64,000 nt of DNA, taken from Streptomyces alboniger (lineage in GTDB: Bacteria; Actinomycetota; Actinomycetes; Streptomycetales; Streptomycetaceae). Position numbers and translations under genes: made by a program. Every line of letters begins with the position of its first letter. Within the stretch, counting starts at the first letter, position 1. The DNA lies in NCBI RefSeq assembly GCF_008704395.1, contig NZ_CP023695.1, forward strand, positions 4,712,001 through 4,776,000. Direction: 5' to 3'. Below, piece after piece: positions 19,359 through 29,922 of this stretch. Under the pieces are notes generated by a model. That model was not told the DNA's origin. It did not search any database and worked only from the letters and a program-made list of their open reading frames with translations.

Positions 19359-21410
19359 ATGTCGGACGCGGAGCAGACGGGTGAGTCCCGTCGGGACAGG
19401 AGCGAACGTCTCCTTGCCGGCCGGTACCGGCTGGGAGAGGTGCTCGGCCGCGGCGGCATGGGCACCGTGTGGCGCGCCAAGGACGAGACGCTGGGCCGTA
19501 CGGTCGCGGTGAAGGAGCTGCGGTTCCCCTCGAGCATCGACGAGGAGGAGAAGCGGCGGCTCATCACGCGGACGCTGCGCGAGGCGAAGGCGATCGCGCG
19601 GATCCGCAACACCAGTGCGGTGACGGTCTACGACGTGGTCGACGAGGACGACCGGCCGTGGATCGTGATGGAGCTGGTCGAGGGCAAGTCCCTTGCGGAG
19701 GCGATCCGCGAGGACGGACTGCTCACGCCGAAGCGGGCGGCCGAGGTCGGCCTCGCCGTGCTCGACGTGCTGCGGTCCGCCCACCGCGAGGGCATCCTGC
19801 ACCGCGACGTGAAGCCGTCGAACGTGCTGATCGCCGAGGACGGCCGGGTCGTGCTCACGGACTTCGGTATCGCGCAGGTCGAGGGCGACCCGTCGATCAC
19901 GTCGACGGGCATGCTCGTCGGCGCCCCCTCGTACATCTCCCCGGAGCGTGCCCGCGGGCACAAGCCGGGTCCCGCGGCCGACCTGTGGTCGCTGGGCGGT
20001 CTGCTGTACGCGGCGGTGGAGGGCGTGCCTCCGTACGACAAGGGGTCGGCGATCGCGACCCTCACCGCGGTGATGACCGAGGACGTGGAACAGCCCACGA
20101 ACGCCGGGCCGTTGGAGAAGGTCATCTACGGCCTCCTCGCCAAGGACCCCGAGCAGCGGCTCGACGACGCGGGGGCGCGAGCGCTCCTGATGGACGTCAT
20201 TCACGCCCCGGAGGCCAAGGCGGAGCCGGAACCGGTCGAGGCGACCAAGGTCGTGCCGCTGCCGCCGGTGCCTCCGATGCCGAAGAAGCAGGCCAAGACG
20301 GCCAAGTCGCTCAGGTCGGGCACCCCGGTCAGGCTGACGAAGAAGCCGGGCTCGGGCGCCGCCGGCTCGCCCGCCGCTTCCGGGTCCGTCGCGGGGCGCA
20401 AGGGCGAGGAGGCGGCCGATCGGCTGAAGGGGGCGCTGCGGTCGGTCCGCAAGGCGACCTCGGCGGTGACCGGGGCCGCGGTGGGCGCGGCGTCCGGTTC
20501 GGGCGCGGGGTCCGGCCCGGCGACGGGGTCGGCGGTCGGCTCGGGCTACGGGGCCACGGCGGGCAGCGGGGCCGGGGCAGCCGTGCCGCCACCGCCGGGC
20601 GCGCCGCCGCGGGTGCCCCCGAAGGCATCGCTCACCGATGTGGTGCCGCGCCGCACGCTGGTGATCGTGTCCGTGGTGGCCGTACTCGCGGTGCTCGGTA
20701 CGGTACTGGCCTTCGCGCTCTCGGGCGGTGAGGACGCCGCGTCCGGCAAGGACAGCAAGGGCGGCGACAAGGCGGCGTCCAGCGGGGCGAGCGCCGGCGG
20801 CCAGGGCAAGGACGACGCCGACAAGGACACGGACAAGGGCTCCGGCTCCGGTTCCGGGTCGGGGGACGACAAGGAACAGGGCCAGGGCCAGGGCACTGAC
20901 CCGGGCAAGGGTTCGGACTCGGACGAGGGCGAGGGGCACGACCCCAGCCAGGACGACGGCGGCAAGAAGCCGGGTGACGGCGCCGAGTCGACGTACGAGC
21001 ACGACCAGGGCTTCAAGATCGGGCTGCCCAAGGGGTGGAAGTACCAGTCCACTGGCATCGCGGGCGCACGGTTCACCGGGCCCAACAGCCAGAAGCTGCT
21101 GATCGGTTGGACGGCCACGCCCAAGGACAACCCGGTGAGCGACTGGAAGAACCAGGAGCACGGCATGGTCCGGTCGCAGTATGACCGGATACGGATAGAG
21201 AAGGTGGATTTCCGCGGGTGGAACACCGCTGACTGGGAGTTCACCTACGTGGAGGGCGGGACCAAGTACCGCTCCGTCGACCGCGGCTTCGTCGTCAACG
21301 GCGGGCTCGGCTACGGAATCATGTACACGGCCAAGGCCGACGAGTGGAAGAGCGATCAGCGTCGGGACACGTGGCGGACCTTCACGAAGACGTTCCAGCC
21401 GAAGTCGTGA
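19359..21410 (+). CDS. Membrane Ser/Thr protein kinase (kinase 1 of 5)
   Basis: The 683-residue product has a complete Hanks-type kinase domain at about 20-280: glycine loop LGRGGMGTVW, Lys52 in VAVKE, HRDVKPSN with Asp150, Lys152 and Asn155, and DFG with Asp168. A disordered Pro/Gly/Ser-rich juxtamembrane region follows. A single transmembrane helix is at about 432-453. Outside it come an acidic Gly/Ser/Asp/Lys linker and a C-terminal domain with the motif GFKIGLPKGWKY. There are no PASTA repeats. The outer domain resembles those of the next four genes, so this is probably an envelope sensor. It has its own promoter region, divergent from the serine hydrolase. Confidence 0.95.
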   Translation: MSDAEQTGESRRDRSERLLAGRYRLGEVLGRGGMGTVWRAKDETLGRTVAVKELRFPSSIDEEEKRRLITRTLREAKAIARIRNTSAVTVYDVVDEDDRPWIVMELVEGKSLAEAIREDGLLTPKRAAEVGLAVLDVLRSAHREGILHRDVKPSNVLIAEDGRVVLTDFGIAQVEGDPSITSTGMLVGAPSYISPERARGHKPGPAADLWSLGGLLYAAVEGVPPYDKGSAIATLTAVMTEDVEQPTNAGPLEKVIYGLLAKDPEQRLDDAGARALLMDVIHAPEAKAEPEPVEATKVVPLPPVPPMPKKQAKTAKSLRSGTPVRLTKKPGSGAAGSPAASGSVAGRKGEEAADRLKGALRSVRKATSAVTGAAVGAASGSGAGSGPATGSAVGSGYGATAGSGAGAAVPPPPGAPPRVPPKASLTDVVPRRTLVIVSVVAVLAVLGTVLAFALSGGEDAASGKDSKGGDKAASSGASAGGQGKDDADKDTDKGSGSGSGSGDDKEQGQGQGTDPGKGSDSDEGEGHDPSQDDGGKKPGDGAESTYEHDQGFKIGLPKGWKYQSTGIAGARFTGPNSQKLLIGWTATPKDNPVSDWKNQEHGMVRSQYDRIRIEKVDFRGWNTADWEFTYVEGGTKYRSVDRGFVVNGGLGYGIMYTAKADEWKSDQRRDTWRTFTKTFQPKS

Positions 21411-21430
21411 GTCGGGGCGGGGGTGCGGGG

Positions 21431-21484
21431 CTTGAGATCCTGGGCCTGAGATCCGGGCCTTGAGATTCGGGCCTTGAGATCTCG
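21431..21484 (+). repeat. Degenerate 14-bp tandem repeat
   Basis: Four imperfect units of CTTGAGATCCGGGC (variants with one to three changes) run from 21431 to 21484 in the 190-bp gap between kinase genes 1 and 2, about 120 bp ahead of the pseudokinase start. It could be a promoter-proximal operator array or simple slippage. Confidence 0.75.
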
Positions 21485-21600
21485 TATCCCCTCATTGCGG
21501 TTCGCCTACGGCACGTATCGTGAGTGCTTGCGGACCGTACGCAGCCGCAACGAGCCACAAGACGAACGGAATTGACCACCGGGCGGACGGGGGAGGCGTC

Positions 21601-24480
21601 GTGGACGACTACGCGGGTCGGGTGCTCGCCGACCGGTACCGCCTGCCGCTGCCGCCCTCGGACGAGTACGAACTCGCCGAATCCCGTGCCTTCGATACGT
21701 ACAGCGGGCAGGAAGTCCTGGTCAGGCAGGTCCCGCTGCCCGAGATCGTCGAGGCGGAGGTCCTTGACGAGGACGACCTGCCCGAGGGGTTCGTGCCCCG
21801 GGCGGGGGCAGGCGGCACCGGGGTGCGGCGGGCCTCGGCGCGGACGACGCGCAGGCCCACGGACCCGGCGGTGCGGCGCGCGATGGAGGCCGCGCAGACG
21901 GCCGCGCAGATACCGGACCACCCTCGGCTCGACCAGGTCTTCGACGTGTTCGCGGAGGGCGGCTCGCTCTGGATAGTGAGCGAGCTGGTGGCGGCGAGGC
22001 CGCTGGCGGCGCTCCTCGCGGACCGGCCGCTGAGCCCGTACCGCGCGGCGGAGGTCGCGGCGGACGTCCTGGCGGCGCTGCGAGTGCTGCACGCGCACGG
22101 GTGGGTGCATCGGAACATCACCGCGCGCACGGTACTGATCTGCGACGACGGCCGCGTGATGCTGACGGGCCTGGCGGCCGGGGCGGCCGAGGAGGCGCTG
22201 TGCGGATATGACCCACGGCCCGTGGAGGCGGGAGAGGCCGCGGGGTCGGCGGGGTCGGTCGGGAACGTGGCGGCGTACGAGGGGGCCGATGCTTCCGACG
22301 CCGCGTACGAGGCCGGCGAGGTGCCGATCGAGCCTGCGCCGGAGACGTACGGAGCGTATGGGGGTCCCGGGGGAACAGGGGAGTTCGCGGCGCGACGGGC
22401 TGTGGAGGCATCGGAAGCGGCGGAGGCCGCTGGGGCCGCGGGGGCTGCCTGGGGTGAGGCGCGGGGCGTGCGCGGCGGGTCCGTCGCGGCGTACCGCGCG
22501 GGGGCCGCGCGGGCGGCGGCCCGGGTCGACGAGGAGACTTCCGGGGTGCCGGGGCCGCGGGGCGGCGAGGGCGGCGGCTTCGGGGAGGCCTCGGACTCGG
22601 CCGGGTACGAGTCGGCGTACGAGGCGGCTGGTGGACAGGGGGAGCCCGGGACGGCCGGCCGGATCTCGGACCCTTACGGAGTCGGAGAGACGAAGCCTTG
22701 GCACGGGGCGGTACCGCGCGGCGGGGTGCCCTCGGCAAGGAGCGGGGACGCGACCGGCTCGGCGGGACGTGGACAGAGGCCTAGTGGGACCGGTGCCGGT
22801 GGCGGTGGCGCTGGGTGGCCTGGGATGCCTATAGGCGGCGGCGTAGCCCGGCGTGAGGGTAGGGCCGCCCGTGAACCCGCGGCCCGCCGTGAACCCGAGG
22901 CCCGCCGTGAAGGCGCGGTCCCGGGGCAGAGCCCGGCGCCCGTCGAGCACCGGCAGAGTGCGGGTGACGGCCGGGGACGGAGCGGGCCCAGGGCGTACGA
23001 GGGGTACGGGGAAAGCGGCGGGGAGTACCGGGAGCCCGGTGGTTGGGGTGCGGCCGAGGGCGAGGCGGCGGGGCGGCGCGGTCCCACCACCGCTCTGGAC
23101 GCCGAGCGGGCCCGCCACGCGCGCATGGTCGTCGTCGGCGCCGTCACCGAGCGGTGGGCGCCCGAGCAGGCGGGCCCCGTGCACGAGAACTGGCAGCTCG
23201 CCGCGCCGATCGGCCCCGCCACCGACCTGTGGGCCCTCGGGGCGCTGCTCTTCCGCGCCGTGCAGGGACACGCGCCCTACCCCGAGGACAACACCGGGGA
23301 ACTCGTGCAGCTGGTATGCGCCGAGCCGCCCGCCTTCGCCGAGGAGTGCGGCCCGCTGCGGCCCGTCGTCGAGTCCCTGCTGCGCCAGGACCCCACCGAC
23401 CGGCTCGACTTCGAGGAACTGAGCGGCTGGCTGCGTTCGTTGGTGCGGTCCGCGCCGGAGCCGGAGGCCGGGGCGCACGTCGTGCCGGTGCCGCCCTACG
23501 ACGCCGGACGACTGCCCGTCGTACGCCGCAGGGGCGAGGTCGTGCGCAAACGCCGTGCGGCCGCGCCCGCCACCACGGGCCAGGGGCACGGCCGGCACAA
23601 GCGGGGGCGCGGCAGGGACGTGCGGGCCGCGCGCGGGTCCCGCGACCGCGAACCGCGGCGGCTGCGCGAGGACCCGCCGCCACGCGAGCGGGAGCCCGGC
23701 CCCCTCCGCGAGGCCGGGCCGGCCCGTCGGCCGCAGGCCCGGGGCCCCGCTCGGCCCCGCTCCCTCGGGCGGCTGCTGCTCATCGCCATCCTCGTCGGGC
23801 TCGTCGCGGCGGTCGCGTACGCCGTCCTGTTCCTGCCCGAGGCCGACGACGGGGCGTCGGGCGACCGCGCAGGGACCGCCGGCGAGTCGAGCGCGGGCCC
23901 CAGCCACGAGGAGCAGCCCGGCGGCGACAAGCCGGGCGGCGACAAGCCGAGCGGGGACAGCTCCGGTGATGACGAGTCCAGCAAGAGCCCCAGTTCGCAG
24001 GAGCCGCAGACCTCCGGGCCCGAGGTGCCGCGGGGTTTCGCCCTGCGCAAGGACGCGGAGGGCTTCCGCGTCGCCGTGGCGAGCGGCTGGGACCGGCAGC
24101 CCAAGAACGGGCGGGGCCAGGTCCGTTACACCCAAGGCGCTTTCGAACTGCTCGTCGTGCCGGGGCGTGACACCACGGACAGCTACGGCAGCGACCCCAT
24201 GAAGTACCAGCGCGAGCACGAGCGCGAGTTGCAGCCGTTCCGGGACTCCTCCTGGGCGACCTCCAGCGGCATGCGGCGCATCGACGTCGGCGGGCGGGCC
24301 ATGGCCGAGGGGCAGTTCACCTGGCAGGACGCGCAGGGCCGCGAGATCTACGTACGCAACCTCGCGATGGTCGTCGGCGGGAAGTACCACGTGGTGCAGG
24401 TGCGGGGGCCCGAGGCGGAGCGGGACGAGGTGTCGCGGCTGTACGAGCAGGCGGCGAAGTCCTACCAGGTCTCCGGCTAG
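21601..24480 (+). CDS. Membrane pseudokinase (kinase 2 of 5)
   Basis: The 959-residue product (GTG 21601) aligns with its kinase neighbours but lacks every catalytic element. The glycine loop is lost. VAVK is replaced by VLVR (Arg42). HRDVKPSN is replaced by HRNITART (Asn172, Thr174, Thr177). The DFG position reads TGL (Gly190). A 320-residue Ala/Gly/Glu/Arg-rich insert splits the domain at about 197-515, before a normal C-lobe (PATDLWALGALLFRAVQG). A basic segment, a transmembrane helix at about 724-746 and an outer domain (GFRVAVASGW) follow. It is probably a non-catalytic partner or scaffold for the neighbouring kinases. The short repeat ARREPEARREGA inside the insert shows local tandem expansion. 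Confidence 0.88.
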   Translation: MDDYAGRVLADRYRLPLPPSDEYELAESRAFDTYSGQEVLVRQVPLPEIVEAEVLDEDDLPEGFVPRAGAGGTGVRRASARTTRRPTDPAVRRAMEAAQTAAQIPDHPRLDQVFDVFAEGGSLWIVSELVAARPLAALLADRPLSPYRAAEVAADVLAALRVLHAHGWVHRNITARTVLICDDGRVMLTGLAAGAAEEALCGYDPRPVEAGEAAGSAGSVGNVAAYEGADASDAAYEAGEVPIEPAPETYGAYGGPGGTGEFAARRAVEASEAAEAAGAAGAAWGEARGVRGGSVAAYRAGAARAAARVDEETSGVPGPRGGEGGGFGEASDSAGYESAYEAAGGQGEPGTAGRISDPYGVGETKPWHGAVPRGGVPSARSGDATGSAGRGQRPSGTGAGGGGAGWPGMPIGGGVARREGRAAREPAARREPEARREGAVPGQSPAPVEHRQSAGDGRGRSGPRAYEGYGESGGEYREPGGWGAAEGEAAGRRGPTTALDAERARHARMVVVGAVTERWAPEQAGPVHENWQLAAPIGPATDLWALGALLFRAVQGHAPYPEDNTGELVQLVCAEPPAFAEECGPLRPVVESLLRQDPTDRLDFEELSGWLRSLVRSAPEPEAGAHVVPVPPYDAGRLPVVRRRGEVVRKRRAAAPATTGQGHGRHKRGRGRDVRAARGSRDREPRRLREDPPPREREPGPLREAGPARRPQARGPARPRSLGRLLLIAILVGLVAAVAYAVLFLPEADDGASGDRAGTAGESSAGPSHEEQPGGDKPGGDKPSGDSSGDDESSKSPSSQEPQTSGPEVPRGFALRKDAEGFRVAVASGWDRQPKNGRGQVRYTQGAFELLVVPGRDTTDSYGSDPMKYQREHERELQPFRDSSWATSSGMRRIDVGGRAMAEGQFTWQDAQGREIYVRNLAMVVGGKYHVVQVRGPEAERDEVSRLYEQAAKSYQVSG

Positions 24481-24596
24481 CCCGCAGCCCGCACAGGCCA
24501 CCTCGTCCGTCACATTGAGGCCTCCGTGGCCCCCTGCGGTTCCCTGTGGGCCTCCCCCTCCTTAACCTGGCCTTGTCAAGACCATTGCGGGGGAAC

Positions 24597-26231
24597 GTGA
24601 ATCAGAGCCAGGGCCTGCTCCTCGCGGGCCGCTACCGACTCGGGGAGCCCATCGGCCGCGGTGGCATGGGGCGGGTGTGGCGCGCCCAGGACGAGGTGCT
24701 GCACCGTGCCGTCGCCGTCAAGGAACTGACGGCCGCGCAGTTCGTGCAGGAGGCCGACCGCGCAATCCTCTTCGCGCGCACGCAGACCGAGGCGCGGGCC
24801 GCCGCCAGGATCAACCACCCCGCCGTCGTCACCGTCCACGACGTAGTGGAGTACGACGACCGGCCCTGGATCGTGATGGAGCTGGTCGAGGGCTGTTCGC
24901 TGGCGGACGCCGTCAAGGAGCGGGGCCGCGTCGAGTCCGTGGAGGCCGCCCGCATCGGCCTGTGGACCCTCAGGGCCCTGCGCGCCGCGCACGCGGCCGG
25001 GGTGCTGCACCGCGACGTCAAGCCCGGCAACGTGCTCCTGTCCGAGGACCGGCGGATCCTGCTCACCGACTTCGGGATCGCGGCGATCGAGGGGGACTCG
25101 ACGATCACCCGGACCGGGGAAGTCGTCGGTTCCGTCGACTACTTGGCGCCCGAGCGGGTCAGTGGCGCGACCCCCGGTCCGGCGTCCGACCTGTGGGCGC
25201 TCGGCGCCACGCTGTATACGGCGGTGGAGGGGAACTCCCCGTTCCGGCGTACGTCACCGATCGGCACCATGCAGGCCGTGGTCACCGAGGAGCCCGCGCG
25301 GCCCGAGCACGCGGGCGTCCTCGCACCCGTCATCAGCGCCCTCCTGCGCAAGGACCCGGCGGCCAGGCCCACCGCGGAGGAGGCCGAGCTGATGCTCGCC
25401 GAGGCCGCGGAGGGGCGGCGGCCGAGCGGGGCGCAGGCGTACGTGCCGACGCAGGCGCACGCCCAGGGGCGGCACCCCGTCGCCGGACCGGTCGGTGTGG
25501 ACTCCGCGACCGTGGTCGAGGGGGTGGCCGGGCGCGGGGGCGAGGACTCCGGTGGGAGGCCGGCGGCGCGTTCCGGGGCGGTGGCGCACGCGTCCTCCTC
25601 CGCGCCCGCTCCCTCTCCGTCCGGGAGCCGTCGGTGGCTTGCCGTCGCCGCCCTCGCCGTCGTGGCCGCGCTGCTCGGCGGGGCTGGCGTCTTCGGCTTT
25701 CTGCACTTCACGGGCGGTGGCGACGGCCAGGAGAGGTCCCGCGCCGCCGAGGACGGCCCCGGTAGGACGGTCGGCGGCATTCCCGAGAGCTGGCAGCGGG
25801 TGAAGGACCCGAACGGCTTCAGCCTCATGCTGCCCAAGGGCTGGAAGCGTGAGGTGGACGGCAACCAGGTCGACTACACGCCCGACGGCGGCCGCCGCTT
25901 CCTGCGCATCGCCGTCGACAAGCAGCCGCAGTACGAGTCTGCGTATCTGCACCAGCTGTCCCTGGAGAAGCCGCTGCGCGTCAAGCTCCACGACTACCGG
26001 CGGCTGCACCTGAACTCCAACACGTTCCGCGACCAGCCGGGCGCCCTCTGGGAGTTCAGCTGGACCGCCGGCTCCAACGACACCACCGCGGGCCCGCGCC
26101 GTGCCATCGAACAGACGTATCTCAGCCGTGACGGCGTCGAGTACGCCCTCTACATGTCGGCCCCCGCCGACAACTGGGCCGCCACCCGGCAGCAGTTCGA
26201 CGCGATGCTGCGGGGATGGCGTGAGGGCTGA
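24597..26231 (+). CDS. Membrane Ser/Thr protein kinase (kinase 3 of 5)
   Basis: The 544-residue product starts at GTG 24597, right after GGGGGAA. The kinase domain is intact: GRGGMGRVW loop, Lys42, HRDVKPGN with Asp140, Lys142 and Asn145, DFG with Asp158, then the activation segment and VDYLAPERV. A linker leads to one transmembrane helix at about 346-370. The outer domain begins near 400 with GFSLMLPKGWKR and shares its motif pattern with the neighbouring kinases. The 116-bp gap after the pseudokinase gene leaves room for its own promoter. Targets and signal are unknown. Confidence 0.94.
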   Translation: MNQSQGLLLAGRYRLGEPIGRGGMGRVWRAQDEVLHRAVAVKELTAAQFVQEADRAILFARTQTEARAAARINHPAVVTVHDVVEYDDRPWIVMELVEGCSLADAVKERGRVESVEAARIGLWTLRALRAAHAAGVLHRDVKPGNVLLSEDRRILLTDFGIAAIEGDSTITRTGEVVGSVDYLAPERVSGATPGPASDLWALGATLYTAVEGNSPFRRTSPIGTMQAVVTEEPARPEHAGVLAPVISALLRKDPAARPTAEEAELMLAEAAEGRRPSGAQAYVPTQAHAQGRHPVAGPVGVDSATVVEGVAGRGGEDSGGRPAARSGAVAHASSSAPAPSPSGSRRWLAVAALAVVAALLGGAGVFGFLHFTGGGDGQERSRAAEDGPGRTVGGIPESWQRVKDPNGFSLMLPKGWKREVDGNQVDYTPDGGRRFLRIAVDKQPQYESAYLHQLSLEKPLRVKLHDYRRLHLNSNTFRDQPGALWEFSWTAGSNDTTAGPRRAIEQTYLSRDGVEYALYMSAPADNWAATRQQFDAMLRGWREG

Positions 26232-26354
26232 GCGCCCCCGCGCGCCCCTGGGGCATTCGGTGCGCCCCCGGTGCCCCCAGCGGCTGCGGCCGGAACCAGC
26301 CCGCCGCTCGGTGAGACGCATTCCGTTCGCACACCTGTGGGGCATGATGGCCGC

Positions 26355-27971
<1,617 letters not shown>

Positions 27972-28101
27972 CGCGCGTCACGTTCGTACGCCGTCAGCGG
28001 GAGCCCTGCGGCGCGCCTCGGTGCGGTCGTGCGCATCACGCAGGTCACAAGTGGGGGGCCTGGCTGGAAACAGAGGTGCCCGGCGCGGTAGTCATGGGGG
28101 C

Positions 28102-29757
28102 ATGAGTAATGACGGGGGCACCTCATACGGCCCGTACGAGCCCACCAGCTACGGCCTGCGGCCACCGCGACAACCCGGCGCTCCCGGGCAGCCCGGCAAC
28201 CCCTACGCCCAGCCCACCCCTGCCGTGCCGAACCAGCCGTCCGAGCCCGACCCCGGCGCGGGCCGGCTGATCGCGGGCCGCTACCGGCTGCTGGCCAAGC
28301 TCGGCCACGGCGGCATGGGCACGGTGTGGCGCGCCAAGGACGAGACGGTGGACCGCGAGGTCGCCGTGAAGGAGCCGCGCCTCCCCGACCACCTGCCCGA
28401 GCGCGAACGCGCCAACGCCTTTGAGCGGATGCGCCGCGAGGCACGCGCCGCGGCCCGCCTCGACCATCCCGCCGTCGTGAACGTCCACGACGTGGCGGTC
28501 GAGGACGGGCAGCCGTGGATCGTGATGGAGCTGGTCCAGGGCCGCTCGCTCGGCGCCGCGCTCCAGGAGGGCACGCTGGGCGCCCGTGATGCCGCGCGCA
28601 TCGGCCTCGACGTCCTGAACGCCCTGGACGCCGCGCACCAGGCGGGCATCCTGCACCGTGACGTGAAGCCGGACAACGTCATGCTCGGCAGGCACGACCG
28701 GGTCGTCCTCACCGACTTCGGCATCGCCCAGATCGAGGGCGAGACCAGTCTGACCGACACCGGCGGCTTCGTCGGCTCCCCCGAGTTCATCGCCCCGGAG
28801 CGGGTGTTGGGCCAGCGCCCCGGCCCGGCCTCCGACCTCTGGTCGCTGGGTGTCGTCCTGTACGCGGCGACGGAGGGCGTCTCACCGTTCCGCCGCAACA
28901 ACACCCCGGCGACGCTCCAGTCCGTCCTCAACGCGACGCCCGCCGCGCCCGCCTCCGCCTCCGGCCCGCTCGCCGAGGCGATCAACGGCCTGCTGGCCAA
29001 GGACCCCGCACACCGTCCCGACGCCGCGCGGGTCCGCACCCTCCTGGAGGAGGCGGCGAGGCCCCCGCAGCCGGCGCCCACGCAGGTCGTCACGGTCGCG
29101 GGCGGCGGTGACGGACGGAACGGCAAGGGGGTCTTCCTGAGCCGCAAGGCGCTGTCCGTCATCGCCGGGGTGGTCGTCGTGGCCGTAGCGGCGGGCGTGC
29201 TGGTGGCGCTGAACCCGTTCGCCGGTTCGAAGGACGCCGAGGGGTGGCGGAAGCACGAGGCGAAGGAGCTGGCGGCGACCGTCGCCGCACCCGCCGGCTA
29301 CCGGAAGGCCGAGGACGACAACTCCAACGAGAAGGAGCACTGGGTCCGGTACACCGACCCGAGCGGCAGCGTCTGGATCAGCCTCTCCCTCCTGAAGAAG
29401 TCCGAGAACACCAGCGGCGAGATCGCCGCGACCGCGGCCGCCGAGATGTACGACGACGACGCCGGTTTCAAGGAGTCCGGCAACTACACCATGGGCATGG
29501 CCTCCGACCCCGCTCCGAGGAGCGACCCCAAGGAGACCGAGTTCAAGGGGGAGAAGGCCGCGGAGAACACCGTCGTCTACTCCACCACGGACAGCGAGAA
29601 CCCCCTCCCGCGCGAGCTCAAGGCCTTCTACTACAAGACGAAGGGCGGGGACATGTACAAGCTGCTCGTGAGCTACCCGGGCAAGGGCGACTTCACCGCC
29701 CGCGGCCGCGAGGTCGCCGAGACGGCCATCGCCGATCTGGAACTCGACCGGCTCTGA
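28102..29757 (+). CDS. Membrane Ser/Thr protein kinase (kinase 5 of 5)
   Basis: The 551-residue product starts at ATG 28102. A 55-residue Pro/Gly/Tyr-rich N-terminal extension precedes the kinase domain, which has GHGGMGTVW as glycine loop, Lys90, HRDVKPDN with Asp187, Lys189 and Asn192, and DFG with Asp206. The transmembrane helix is at about 350-370. The outer domain (ATVAAPAGYRKAED onward) is the most diverged of the five but keeps the strand pattern and the WVRYTDPSGSVW stretch. It is the last gene of the kinase array. Confidence 0.94.
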   Translation: MSNDGGTSYGPYEPTSYGLRPPRQPGAPGQPGNPYAQPTPAVPNQPSEPDPGAGRLIAGRYRLLAKLGHGGMGTVWRAKDETVDREVAVKEPRLPDHLPERERANAFERMRREARAAARLDHPAVVNVHDVAVEDGQPWIVMELVQGRSLGAALQEGTLGARDAARIGLDVLNALDAAHQAGILHRDVKPDNVMLGRHDRVVLTDFGIAQIEGETSLTDTGGFVGSPEFIAPERVLGQRPGPASDLWSLGVVLYAATEGVSPFRRNNTPATLQSVLNATPAAPASASGPLAEAINGLLAKDPAHRPDAARVRTLLEEAARPPQPAPTQVVTVAGGGDGRNGKGVFLSRKALSVIAGVVVVAVAAGVLVALNPFAGSKDAEGWRKHEAKELAATVAAPAGYRKAEDDNSNEKEHWVRYTDPSGSVWISLSLLKKSENTSGEIAATAAAEMYDDDAGFKESGNYTMGMASDPAPRSDPKETEFKGEKAAENTVVYSTTDSENPLPRELKAFYYKTKGGDMYKLLVSYPGKGDFTARGREVAETAIADLELDRL

Positions 29758-29922
29758 GAATTCGTCCCGCTGACGTCACGCCCCTCCGACACCCCGCCTC
29801 GCTGGCGACAACGCCCTGATCAGCGGCTTTGTCGCCAGCAATCACTGGCGCCGTGCGAGTGGCCGGTGAAGCCCATTACCGATGGGTACCCAAAACTCTG
29901 ACGTAGGCCTACTCTCACGAGC

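Noticed and set aside
21382..24513. Open frame of 1043 codons on the minus strand
   Set aside because: Antisense to the pseudokinase; composition is Arg/Pro/Gly-rich and no motif appears.
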